Positions 1 through 11,440 of a stretch of 64,000 nt of DNA are shown in pieces. The DNA comes from Trochalopteron elliotii. Lineage: Eukaryota > Chordata > Aves > Passeriformes > Leiothrichidae. Location of the stretch: contig JANPWX010000076.1 of NCBI GenBank assembly GCA_024734555.1, forward strand, positions 1,566,689-1,630,688, read 5' to 3'. Within the stretch, counting starts at the first letter, position 1. Each line of letters begins with the position of its first letter. Under the pieces are notes generated by a model, which was not told where the DNA came from, searched no databases, and worked only from the letters and a program-made list of their open reading frames with translations. The position numbers and the translations under genes are program-made.

Positions 1-1169
1 TTATGCATACTAAGAGCATGCTTAAAAAGACACACCACTTCCTCCCTACACAAGAGACTGTTGCAATCATAAAATTGTTAACTTTCTTAGGCACCCTAGA
101 AGAAATTTTTCACTTGGAAATAGTGGATTTTTTTCAAATCCCCTTAACCTCATCAGGTTCCTGTTCCTTTGAATTGATTTTATGTGATTGTCTTCTGACC
201 TTTCACAAGAAATTTATTCTGGTTTGACACAAAGGGGAAGGATAAGTAGCAATTGGAGCTATCAATTACCTAACACTGACTACATCTATTCACCAAAGTT
301 CTTTGCAATTTTTTAGCATTCCTATGGGAACTTTTCAGTATTTCCAAGAATTCAGTTTGATCATTTGATGAGGGGCAAAGTCTTATTTTTTACATCAGTA
401 ACTTGGTAGATGATAGATTTAACATGTGCTGTTATTGGGTTTGGTGTGTTTGCTCTATAAAAACGAAGGAAGAGAGCTTCAGACTGGGGCGGGAGGAGAA
501 GAGCTGCAACTCCTGTGAGTTGTTCACTGTGTCTCCATATGAATTCCTCACCAGTACCAGTGTTCTACTGTGTGCTTTTACCTGCTAAAGGCTGGTCAGG
601 GACTAGAAATTCATCTTTGATAGAAGGAATAAATAATTCCAGGGTGGGAGGAGTAGAAAATAGACTTTACTCAAAATTTCTGTATACATACTGGGAAAAG
701 GAAAAATAAGTAATGGCCCAGGAAACAATATGTATTTTCTTGGTTTTGTGGCTCTCCTTTGACTGCTTGACAGTTCTTCCTTATGGTCTATGCTTTGCTT
801 TAGGCTTAAGAAGGAATTGTTTTAATTTCAGAAGCAGCTAGTTTGACTATGCTATTTTTTTACTTCCTTAGATACTATTAGTTTAGTGAATTACTATATG
901 AAGTCAATGCCCAAGTAAAAAGGAATTCAATAACTGTATTTATGCCAAAATAATCTATTGCAGCATCAGATAATTCCTTTTTACTTTTTAATTGGATTGT
1001 TTTTATCTGGTACCTTATGAGTCAAAACAGAGAAACACAGGTTTGTAGGTATAAAGATGCCAAAAATGGAAAAAGACCCATGGTCTAGGCCATAAAATTA
1101 CACTGCTCAGAAACTAAAGCAGTCGCTTCTGCACAGGTATTCTATTGGCATTCAGGTCTGGTCTCTGTT

Positions 1170-1211
1170 AAAAAAAAAAAAAAAAAAAAAAAAGAAAAGA
1201 GAAAAGGGGAA
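1170..1211 (+). repeat. Poly-A / purine-rich tract
   Basis: A run of 24 A residues is followed by a GAAAAGAGAAAAGGGG-type purine stretch. It is a simple low-complexity tract. I see no retrocopied gene immediately upstream that would make it a poly-A tail. Confidence 0.9.
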
Positions 1212-4200
1212 GTGTATTGCGTTCCTGATTAAGCTCTGTCTTGGGTTCTGTTACCTTAATTTTTTTCAGTGGGTCTCCTGGGAACTGTGTGTATGTTACC
1301 AAGACATAAGTATGCACAGGGTCCCTCATGTGCTCCTTGTATACTTACAGCCATCACTGACAGTGGCTTTGGAGCAATGCTAGCAATGACTGCCCTGGGT
1401 CTGACCTTCCAAATTTATTTTCCTTTATTCTTCCACTGGATGCTGCAGGCCAAAATTATTCATATGCTATTTACTGTGTTTGTATTCAAATAGTTCTGTA
1501 AGACCTTTCCATCTGCCAATGCTTGCAGTAGCAGTGAGAACTATTCCTACACTTGGCAGATATTCTTCTATTCAAGAGGGAGAAACTAAGCACATATGAG
1601 CTATCAGTGACCTCAGCATGATTTCAGAGCCCCTAATTTCCGAAAGTAAACTGTGATTCCAAGAATACTCCTGTTGTAAGTATCTGTGTAGAAAACATTA
1701 CAGTTGCATTGCAAGTCTGCCACCACAGCTACTGACAGCTGACGGTGCGGCCGAGGCTGCAGTTCAGTTGAGAAGAATGACTCATTTCTGCACAAGCGCA
1801 GGTCCTTTGAACTGAAGATTTCCAGCCCCCATGGCCAGGGTTAGCCCCTCACACAGCTCTGTGACAGTCTATTTCCTCATTGAAATTCTGGAGTCACGGT
1901 TGATCACACATTCAAGATGATAAGAGTCTACCCTGCAGAGTGGAACTGCTTCACTCAGAAGGCTTTTTGTTAGCTCCTGTCAGAGAGGCAGCATTAACAT
2001 GTCCTAAGATCCTTGTCAAGGCAAAAGCAAGCTTTTTCTGAAGAATGTTACGTTGGTGGAGGTGAATGAAAGCCTAGGAGACAACCATACTTCACACACT
2101 AAAACATGATTAAGGAGATGAACTTACTGTTTCATTTAATCTTTAGGTAGTGAGACATTTTTAAGCACCTGAACTCAAAACCAAGACAGCAGGTAAACTG
2201 CAAGGGATATTGCCAAAACATTGATTCTTTAAATTGCTAATAAAGATGTCTCAAACATCTGTTAAGAACAAAATAAGCTTTAAGCCTGTGAGGACTAGAA
2301 GAGAAGTAAAGGATGAAATGGCTGTCTCACAAAAAAGTAACCCTACTGCTGGCTAAAGAGGATGAATCTTTAAAACAACTGATATTCATGCCTAAAATAC
2401 AGTTTTATGATGTTTAAAACTTTTAGGGTGTTTCATACCTATACTTCCATACACCTTAGTGTCCATGGCCTAGAAACTATCATTCAGTAAGTGAATACCT
2501 TGATTTTGATCTAATACAGATGCAGGTATTAAAGCAAGAGTCAGAGAAGATTGTATTTCTGATTATTTATTTTGTAAACTGAAGCAATTGTTTTTTCACA
2601 TAAATATGACAGGAGGGCTGGCCTGATTTTGAGGGTCTACACAAGTTCTCCCAGAGCCCTGCCTTTCTACCACATGGAAAATACCCTCAGGGCATTGGAA
2701 AATTTAATAATAAACTTTAGTAATATCTAATATTATAAGTAAGTAGAAGCTCACCAGATTAATTTGAGCAATATCACATGATCCAACTCATTATAAAATG
2801 TATTAATTTGGTTAGACTTGTAAGAAGTAACAAAAAAAGACTCCTGGAATGAATAAACTTACTAAATGAATTTACAATGTGTGACAAATTAAGAAGATTA
2901 CTGCAGGGTCTCACAAGTCTATGCAAAACTAAGTTAAAATTAATGATAAACAAAAATGTGCTCTCTTTGTGGTTTACTTCCATCCAGATGCATCCAGCTA
3001 TGAAATGGCTATCAGACAAAACACTAATTAGCAGTCAGTTCAAGACAGTTTCAGAAAGTGATCTGCTGGCTTCCAGTGTCTTTTGATACTGTCACAATTT
3101 CAGAAAAAGCTGCATAGTCCCGTTGCTGCCTAGAGGCAGGGGCCATTCAGGAGGCATGCAGGCTTGCTCTGCAATGTGTGGAGGATAGAACAGCTCAGAA
3201 TGGTGTCCACATGGTCTGAGTGAGACATTGACAAGGCTGTGTCTTATCCTTTGTCTCCTTACATTCTTCATCAACTGGTTCCCATGCCACAGGGAAGACT
3301 CTCTAAAGCCTTGAAAACTTTTTCCTTGAAAAGCATTCCTTTCTATGGAATGTGTGTGGTGGTGGCAGTAGTTACAGCTATGTAACCTCTCTGATGTGGA
3401 ATATAGGGTCCATCACCTTTTCTGTATATTTACTGATTTTTGGGACAGTCAACCAAACACTAGTCTAGACTTGCCATGGTCTCTTAATTGTCTTCTACAA
3501 TAAGGTTTCCTTAAAATCCCTTCTGCTGAATCTCTCTCACTGTTTGCAGCTGTTACATGTCTACCAAAAAAAAGACCAGGCCTGTAACTTGTAGCCTTAT
3601 GATTAGGGCATCATGACTTGGGCACTTTTTAGAGAAGACAGTGCACTTCCACCTTTGACATGAGCAAATGCTTAACCCCTGATACAGAGACTATCATTAA
3701 AGGAGGGGTTACAACTCAGGTCTCTTCTTTGAAGTGAATGCCCTAAATTGCCAGAGTAGAGCCTAACTTTCCTTTGGCCCAGGAATATGAATGGTACTGG
3801 ATTATTCAAGAATTTTTAAAAAGCTTTTCTTTATAAGAGTTTACAGTTCAATGACTATGCAAGGTGAAGATGTTCTTCAAATAAAAACAGATTGGATTAG
3901 TGTGTTAGCCACTCCACTGCTGAAAAAAGGGCATCACTATCACGTCCTCCAATTGTCTTTTAAAAAGGTTTGATGTCTGCGATCAATTTCAGGTGCCAAG
4001 CACCAGGAAAATATCTGTGAAATGAATACTTCTGTTTATTTCAGGCCTATAAGTGCATCTCAAAAGAGGACAAGATTTAAAGTATAACCTACCGATGTTA
4101 ATATTGTTTAGCTTTCCAATCATCATATTAGGTTACTTGGTTCCACTAATGAAGTCCTTACTCGTGGACTGCACAAAAAATCCAGATGTACTGATGAGAC

Positions 4201-5608
4201 CTAAAGACTCTGCTGTCAAAATACAAATTAGATAATACAGAAAATAGCTTTTTAAAAGTATATTGTGTTTTAACATTCTGGTATTCATTTAGAAATAAAC
4301 TATATCTCTCAAAGCCAGCAACCTGACTTAAAGCTATTAAATACTACATTCCTTAATGGAGAGTTAAGCACCTCTAGAAGAAGCTTCATCTCACTTATCT
4401 ATTCATCTGCATTGACTGCAAAGTGAGCTTCAGTTTATTGTAACAGTTTTAGGCAACAAATATTCATATACTACCATAAGCTAGATGGATTCCAGCCTTC
4501 CTGTCTAACCTCAGTAAAACTGTGTCAGATCATCTGCAATTCATATTCACAGGAGGAACTTTTCAGGCCACTGTAAGCTACAATTCAGGTAACTTTAGAA
4601 AGAACTGAGGTTGACCATTGGTCAATCAACCTAAAGCCATTTTAAAAATTTATCTGTCCTGAATATATCTTAACCTGAAAACTTTGCACACTGTCCTTTA
4701 CAAATCTCAAAAACAGACTATTCAACCTATGAATGCTGAATACTAGTAGATCTAGTAGGTCGGGGGGGATTATTCTGTGGTCCTATCCTTAAAATTCACA
4801 GCTCTTTTATCATTCTCTTTTGCTATTCCTTTGGAGTTTGAGAGAGAGATCACTTAAGACATTCCAGTGATATTGATCCTATATCCACTTTAAATCTTTT
4901 ATACCTGGAGTTTTGCCAAGCAAAATAGTGTGTTTCAGTGATCTCAAAGCCAATATCAAACCTTTTATTGTAAAAGTAGGCACTTTAAATTTTTTTTTAG
5001 TTTTTCTTCTGTTTCTTGGCCTTTCATAATATTGTTCTAAAGCTATATTCTGAAGCTGGACTAATCCTTAAAAACATTGTTACACAGGTAGATTAAAGGG
5101 GAGTTTAGACTGGTTCTGAGTACTATGGTTCACTTGAGAAGAAAAAAAAATAGAGCTTTTACCCTACTTGGCTATCTCAAGCATCATACACATAAATTTA
5201 CTTTGCTCACTGGGTGTCCAGCAGATCATTGCTAGTCTGGGACACTTAGGCAGAAACTTTTGCCAGTTTGTGCTGGGCTGCTGCTTGCACTTCTCACTTT
5301 TTTTTTTTTCCTGGACCTCTTCTTTTTGGGAATCCTTAGTTTTCGACAACAGCTTTTCTTTCTGGAATACCAAGTGCCCAGTTTTTCCAGTCTGAATAAT
5401 CTATGTGCAGAAGTAAAATGCATGGGCAGACTCCTGATTGGTGGTTCTGTGCCATGTCTCTTATATTAACTGGGGCATTTAGGATGTGCAACATTTTTCT
5501 TGTTTAGATATTATCAAAATTTACAGGTAGCATGTGCCATTTACAGCTACCAGGTTGGCTTCTAACAGCTAAAACAAACAACAAAATAAAATGTATATAG
5601 CCATTTTA

Positions 5609-5630
5609 AAAATCTAGTAGACTAGATTTT
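5609..5630. repeat. Short perfect inverted repeat
   Basis: Arms AAAATCTAGT and ACTAGATTTT are exact reverse complements separated by a 2-base spacer. The motif AAAAATCTAGT occurs twice more just downstream, up to about 5652, so this is a small AT-rich cluster of direct and inverted copies. No function can be assigned. Confidence 0.8.
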
Positions 5631-6281
5631 AAAAATCTAGTAAAAATCTAGTGCACCCAGAAGTTCTTTATAAAATGTTAGTGCATTCCTGCATATTTAA
5701 GATAGCGTGTTTTCAAAACTTTTGGAAATAACAGAAAGATTTCTCATTACTTTTACATGTGATTTTACAATACCTTGAATATATAATATCACAAAATCTT
5801 GGTGCAAATAATAGTGCTATCCTAAAGGAAATAGAAAGAAATTGAAATTGTTTAGTCTTCCAGTTCCAAGACAGCCTAGTATTGCAGAAAGAATACTTAG
5901 ATCTCATTTTAGCATATGCATAGTTATCTTCTGTTTTGGATAATTTAGAAACCCTTTCCATTATGAAATATTATTGAACCCTTTTTGGGGAGTAGCTTGT
6001 TTGTCTACATTATTTGTAGAAACTCTGACAAGGAAAAAGTTCTGGTGCCAGGAAAACACCAATGGTTGATGCCAGGAAATTTTCTTCATATTTGACTGGG
6101 CAATAAACTAAAACTGTTTTCCTGTTGGGGCTTCCATTATTGCTTTTTGACTGGCAGCACACCAAAGCCACAGAGAATCTAAGCATTGAACCCTGCACCT
6201 CTTGCAGCCACAATAACATCCACTGCAGTAGGAAGTACTGGGGGTGTGATCTCAACCCTTTGCTTTCCAGGGCAAAGATAG

Positions 6282-7213
6282 TGTGGTGGTTTAATACCAT
6301 CCAGAAATTAAACTCCAAATAAATCACTCCTTTTTTCCACGCCCCTTCCAGCAAGAGAGGGACAAAGGCAGAGAATATGAGTTGAGATAACAATTTACTG
6401 AAAGCAAACAGCAATGGAATAAGAAATGCACAGTAGCAGCATCAGTATTAATAACAAAATATATAAAAAAGAGAAGGTGCTTAACACATGCAAGGTAAGG
6501 TGTTCACCACCTCAACTTTGTTCATTGTGGCCCCTGGGCCAAAGGCAAGATGGCAGCCTTTCCCACATGGTTCCACACGTTCTCTTCCACACGTTCTCCA
6601 CTGCTTTCCCCAGACAAAGACAAGATTGCAGGCATTCCGCACATCATGTTCTCCTGTCTCCGAGCCTGAGACAACAAAAAGCAATGACGGACAAATCCCC
6701 AAAAAGCCAGATCATCCACACTTCACCACACGTTTTTTTCCTGTCCCCTGCACAGTGCTATTCAATTCCATGCTACACTGCCGCTTCAGACATCTCTGCC
6801 CACTCCACCCATCTCTGCTCAGCTCCTTTTGGCTCAGGTCAGACTTGGCTGGGCTCAGGTGTGCCTCTGCTGCTCTGTTCTCTGCAGCTGCTTCCCACAC
6901 CAGCACCACTTCTCAGCACCACGCCTTGGAGCCATGTTTGCCACTTTGTTGGAACCACATCTCCAAGCCACATCTTGCAGGAGTGGGAGGCGGGTAAGCA
7001 GCAACAGAGGATAGGATCCACAGGGCTTATCCCTGTAACCTCCCCGATGGAGAGACTGAGACAAAACGCTGCACTTCTGGGGGTACATTCCTTTTCCTTC
7101 CCTCTGAAACCACACCCCCAGCAATGATGTCAGTGGTGTAGAACAGCAACCTGGCCATGCCAAAGTGGCACTAAGCTCTGCCTCCTCTGTGCAACCAGGA
7201 CAGGTGGTTGTCA
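6282..7213 (-). mobile_element. Endogenous retrovirus LTR, solo, sense on minus strand
   Basis: This GC-richer block differs sharply from the flanking AT-rich DNA. The plus-strand left edge TGTGGTGGTTTAA is the complement of the TTAAACCACCACA terminus shared by avian ERVL-like LTRs. Just inside it, the minus strand reads a U5-like stretch close to TTATCTCAACTCATATTCTC, comparable to the U5 of the LTR at 61291. The right edge is uncertain: a CA end at 7202 fits an LTR start TGTCCTGG on the minus strand, while a CA end at 7213 gives near-matching 5-bp flanks (GATAG and GATAA). A 233-codon open frame inside (6426-7127) has no retroviral domain and is probably chance. No internal retroviral sequence adjoins it. 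Confidence 0.65.
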
Positions 7214-7861
7214 GATAAAGAGACATGGGTGGTTACAGAGATCTGGGAGAAATATCTAGAATGTCCTGCTTGAAGCCTCCTCAGTCCTGAACATTAGTAG
7301 GGACATGAGGCAGACTTAGACAAAAAAAAAAATGTAATAGGAAAACATTACAGCTCATTTCATTGGACAACTGATATGAATGAACATGGATGTTTCATGA
7401 TATTTCATAAAGCATGTTATATTCCGCTAAATTTTCCAAACATGAAATTGAAGGTGTACTTATGATTTTGCATTGTTTCTCAAAGAAAATGCAGTATCTG
7501 TTGGTACCATGATTTACAAAAGAGAGACTTTCTTTTCCACAACCCTTTTCTAGTGGCTGACATATCAGAGGCCAATCTTTCCCACTACTTGTTGCACAAC
7601 AAATCCTATACCTTCAGTCATAGTGATCAAGGTCAGTGGCAAGTGTCAAATCTGAACTGATGTTGCATATGAAAGAGAGGGGACTTAGTACAGTTGTACA
7701 AGATAAAATCTGTCATGTTTATTAGCTTATCTGTACTCTTACTTATCTGTATTAGCGTGGGCTGCTGAGATTGAATAAAGCCATTTATTAATTCAAAAAT
7801 TTATAAAGTATCTATGGACAAAGCACATTTGCTCCTGAAAGGACATAGGCATGTTTTTGTG

Positions 7862-7879
7862 TTTTTTTTTTTTTTTTTT
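7862..7879 (+). repeat. Poly-T run
   Basis: Eighteen consecutive T residues, a simple homopolymer tract. Confidence 0.95.
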
Positions 7880-8717
7880 AGGATCATTAGTTTTCTCTAT
7901 ACTGCTTCATTGAGGTAGCTACAATAAGGACAAACACAGGAGAGTGATTAGCAGTAGCAGGCTTGGCAGGAAATGAAAAATCTGCCTTGGTGGGGAATGG
8001 GCAGTGGCCTCTGCTTTACTGCTATTGATCCAGTCCCATTGAGGTCAACATATGTGAGCTTACAAATACTCAAACAGTTTACATTTATTACATTCATTCC
8101 AAATATGTTGTGGCATGAAAGAATTTCTGCATTTTATCTTATCCCACTGATTTTTACTTGCAAGATATAGAAGTCTATTTCATGCTGACCTTTTGCAAAC
8201 TGAAGACTACCTATAGAGCAACTGAAAAAACTAGTAGAATTGTATGATTTCACTATGATTTCACTGATTTGTATTTTGGAATGGATCCATTACAGAGATC
8301 CAAATTATTTCCACTATTTACCTCCCCTCCTTTTTGTAAGAACAAACTATACAAGATGGTTACTACAAATATCAATAATTTCCTTTTCCAAAAAAGATTT
8401 GCAAACATACAACAAGCAGTTTTTATGAATGGGTTTTCATAAAGTGTTTTGAAGAATGCTTCAAACATTTAAAGAGATATTCTGATATTCTGAAAAATTT
8501 TAGTATTTATAGTCACCTTTTCTTTTACAGAGTGCAATAATTTAGGATGGCTAGAGCATAAATTTCAGAAAACCAGATGGTTTTGATTTAGGATATCTGA
8601 TTAAATGGAATCCACCTATTATGTTAATAGTGTGAATTACTAAATTTAATTTTACTTTTAGTGGGCTGGAATCAATATTATGCTTTTTGTCTCTAAGTAA
8701 TATTATTTATCCATGTA

Positions 8718-8772
8718 ATGCATGCATGCATGCAAAAAAATAAACAAAAACAAAAAACAAAAAACAAAAAAC
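8718..8772 (+). repeat. Compound simple repeat: (TGCA)n then (CAAAAA)n
   Basis: About four units of ATGC/TGCA (8718-8734) run directly into an A-rich stretch with repeated CAAAAA units up to 8772. It is an ordinary compound microsatellite. Confidence 0.9.
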
Positions 8773-10424
8773 CAGAGGAGAACAGCAGGTGCAAATCTTC
8801 GTAATTCAAGCTGATCAGTTGATACCATTTGATAGGCAAACATGAAACCTTACAAAAAGGGTTCATTTAAGCTGTATTGAGAAGATGGTATTGTGCTGAG
8901 CTGTATTGTTTGATTAAAGCCACTTCTTCAGGAAGATATTTAAATTTGATTTTTAAATTTAAAAAAATAGAAAAAAATGTGGTATGAGTGATTAAATTAG
9001 AAGATAACAAAATAGAAGAAATTTCCCATTTTGATTGGAATAGCAAAAAAGAGTGATGAAAACACATACTATAGGTGTTACAATTGCCTTCTATATTTAA
9101 TATTACTTATGTCTCTTATCTCTTATTCTGAAATATTTGAATTGTAGAATGATTTAATACTCTCCTACATGCAAATGAATGCACAGGACTTTGTTAGAAT
9201 GAAAGGGCTGACTAGGCTGTGGGCGTGACAGGAAGAACAGAGTGTCTAAAAATGATCACGTTAAACTGCCCTAGGGGAAAGCAGCTTGAACTCATTTTAA
9301 GCATCAGGGAAGACTGGGATGAAAAGATCAAATCCCCTTCAGTGTCAAGACAGTGCATGCTCTGTCACATTGTAATTTCAAATGTGAGTTTTGGAATGCC
9401 AAGTAGTTGCAGTAGTTTAGTTTCTTGTCTCAAGTATGTGTGTACTGAGACAGGAACTGAAGGGATATTAACTGTTAAACATTTAGACTTATTAGCATGT
9501 CTTGGAAATACTTCTGATATCCTGCAAAACGCCTATGTAGTGATGCTGAACCACTGAAAACTATACCTGAGAAAGACAAATCCATCTCTAACTGCACTGC
9601 ACCCTGTAAGTGTGAATATTTTTATTAATATTTAGTATAGGAAACACTAAGGTTTTCAAAGCATGTGTGACACGTCAGAAAATGTATACTTGAGGACTTT
9701 AAAAGATAGTTTTGATTTTCCTGATAACACAGGCAAAGATGTCTTTGATGACATTTACATATATTTGACATGCAGAACTGCAACTGCACTTATGCTTGTG
9801 TATACATAAAAGAAGCCTTATACAGATCTGAATGCTATATAATTCTAGATATTTATAAAAATATGTTTTGACTTGACTTTCATTGTTAAGTGTGAAAATA
9901 GTACTGCAACATGCTACCCATCAATGATTGATTCCATGTGTTTAGGAATGGACCTTTTTTTTCTTGGTTTTCTGTTATGATGTGTCACAGTTTTGATGAA
10001 AACCTCAGAAAAAAATTCAAACACTTTCACCTAAAAGCCAAATATGCTGAGAACTCCTTACAAAGCACTAAACCAATGCATCTTTTACTGGCTGTAATGA
10101 TCAATGCATGCTGAGGATACTGAAAACCTTAGAGGACTGTAAGCTGGGGAGAACAGACCAGACAGTTCTATCCTAATACGTGTTACACACTTTTATCTTT
10201 AGAAACATCTCATTATAACCTCAGCTTGGAGCACAAGTTCTAACACAATACTATCCCTACTTTTACAGTTGTGGCTTATATTCACTGTAATGGTTTCTTA
10301 CTAGTCTTCACTTAATTTTTGTTTAACAAAGATCTTTTTCTTTAAAAGTCCACCAGAATTAGAAGTCAATAATTATATTGCAGGGGATGTACCATTTACT
10401 GTGCACATAAATGCAGTACGTGTG

Positions 10425-10469
10425 CATATATATACAAGTGTATATATATATGTATATAATGTATATATT
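10425..10469 (+). repeat. TA-rich / (TATA)n tract
   Basis: Alternating TA dinucleotides interrupted by GTG and GTA. The tract lies immediately before the truncated 5' edge of the CR1 fragment at 10478. Confidence 0.9.
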
Positions 10470-10477
10470 CTCCCTCA

Positions 10478-10957
10478 ACAATTTTGCTGATGACAGCAAG
10501 CTGTGTGGGTGTGATCATAATACTGGTCCTGCAGGCAACTCAGGGTAATCCCAAGCACAAGTAGAGGCTGGAAGGAGAATGGATTGAGAGCAGTCCTGCT
10601 GAGAAGGAGTTGGCAGTGTTGGTGGAAAAAAAGCTCAATATGACTTGGCAATGTGCTCTTGCAGACTGGAAAGTCAGCTGTGTTCTGGACTATATCACAA
10701 GAAGTGTGACTAGTAGGTTGGGGGTGTTGATACTGCTCCTCTACTCTGCTCATATGAGACCCTACCTGGAGTGTTGTGTCCAACTCTGAAGTCTGAGCAC
10801 AAGAGAGACGTGGTGAACCTGTTGGACTGAGTGCAGAGAAGGCCACTAAGTCAGTCACAGGGCTGGAACACCTCTCCTATGAAGACAGTTTGAGACAACT
10901 AGGGCTATTTAGCCTGGAGAAAGGACTCTGTGGATATCTCACAGCAGATGCCTCAGT
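10478..10957 (+). mobile_element. CR1 LINE fragment, truncated at both ends and internally deleted
   Basis: The block begins with the CR1 ORF2 stretch encoding a 'DDSKL'-like reverse-transcriptase segment (GCTGATGACAGCAAGCTGTG) and then jumps, after an apparent internal deletion, to a CAATCCCAAGCACAAGTAGA-like segment. It continues through the CR1 region that reads 'CTCTACTCTGCTCATATGAGACC' in pieces and GGGCTATTTAGCCTGGAGAAA. It stops before the CR1 3' UTR: no octamer tail is present. CR1 is the dominant non-LTR retrotransposon of birds. This copy is dead, with frameshifts and stops throughout. Confidence 0.88.
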
Positions 10958-10960
10958 GTG

Positions 10961-11440
10961 CGCAGGATGAAGGGAGATCTGGGGGCAGGAGTGCTGTCCC
11001 TGATGGTCAGGGCTCCCCATGGGGAGTTGACAAGGCAACAAAACAACGTTCCTACCACCCCAGCTGGCCAGGAGCAGGACAGCTGAGGGCACCTGGGCAG
11101 CACCAGCCTCAGGCAACTCCCTGGGAATGGACACAGGCAAGAACAGGGACAGGCCAGGACTTGGGCCCATAGATGTACCTGGAGCAGCAGAGCTCATGCC
11201 TGGGCTTGATCCAGCAGGACCCATGACCAGGCAGAGCCAGGCTGTGGGGAACTGGAGCCTGGCCCTGCTGTGGCATCACTGAGGCATGGGGTGCTGGACC
11301 CGAGGAGCTGCTGTGAGGACCTTTGATGTGGGCAGGATGAGGTGAGGCCTGGGGGCAGCATTGCTGTCCCTGATGGTCAGAGCTGGTGATGCCCTTGGGG
11401 ATCCAGGGTACTGCTACAGAAGAAGCAGCAATTCACTATA
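10961..11440. repeat. GC-rich block with a direct repeat spaced 370 bp
   Basis: A segment of roughly 60 bp starting GCAGGATGA and containing GCTGTCCCTGATGGTCAG occurs at 10961-11024 and again, diverged, at 11331-11396. The whole block is far richer in G and C than its surroundings and begins where the CR1 match fades. It may be one and a bit units of a tandem repeat with a unit near 370 bp, or an unrecognised LTR or transposon fragment. Open frames on both strands (up to 115 codons) look compositional. Confidence 0.6.

Larger units (their letters stand above)
1..6281. other. Unique AT-rich noncoding DNA
   Basis: No coding exon, RNA gene or recognisable mobile element is visible here. The open frames are short (about 60-134 codons), overlap one another on both strands and show no protein family I know. 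The block contains a long poly-A tract near 1170, a pyrimidine-rich tract near 5290-5345 and a small perfect hairpin at 5609-5630. Intergenic or intronic DNA is the simplest reading; an undetected small exon or regulatory element cannot be excluded from one sequence. Confidence 0.6.
7214..10477. other. Unique AT-rich noncoding DNA with simple repeats
   Basis: No gene or recognisable transposon is visible. The block holds an 18-base T run (7862-7879), a TGCA repeat followed by a CAAAAA repeat (8718-8772) and a TA-rich tract just before the next CR1. A 112-codon plus-strand frame at 9219-9557 matches no family I know and has no supporting splice or promoter context. Confidence 0.55.

Noticed and set aside
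1030..1211. Processed retrocopy ending in a long poly-A
   Set aside because: Nothing upstream of the A24 run reads like a gene, no flanking duplication is visible, and CR1 does not normally make poly-A-tailed retrocopies in birds.
5164..5423. Lysine/arginine-rich minus-strand frames
   Set aside because: The basic residues come from a single pyrimidine-rich tract on the plus strand read in two frames. No family match, start context or splice structure supports a gene.
6426..7127. 233-codon plus-strand open frame, the longest in the window
   Set aside because: It lies wholly inside an LTR, is rich in Ser, His and Pro as expected from C-rich sequence, overlaps several frames on the other strand and shows no known domain.
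9219..9557. 112-codon frame as a small gene
   Set aside because: No domain, no codon or homology support recognised, and no splice or promoter context; comparable frames occur across the window by chance.
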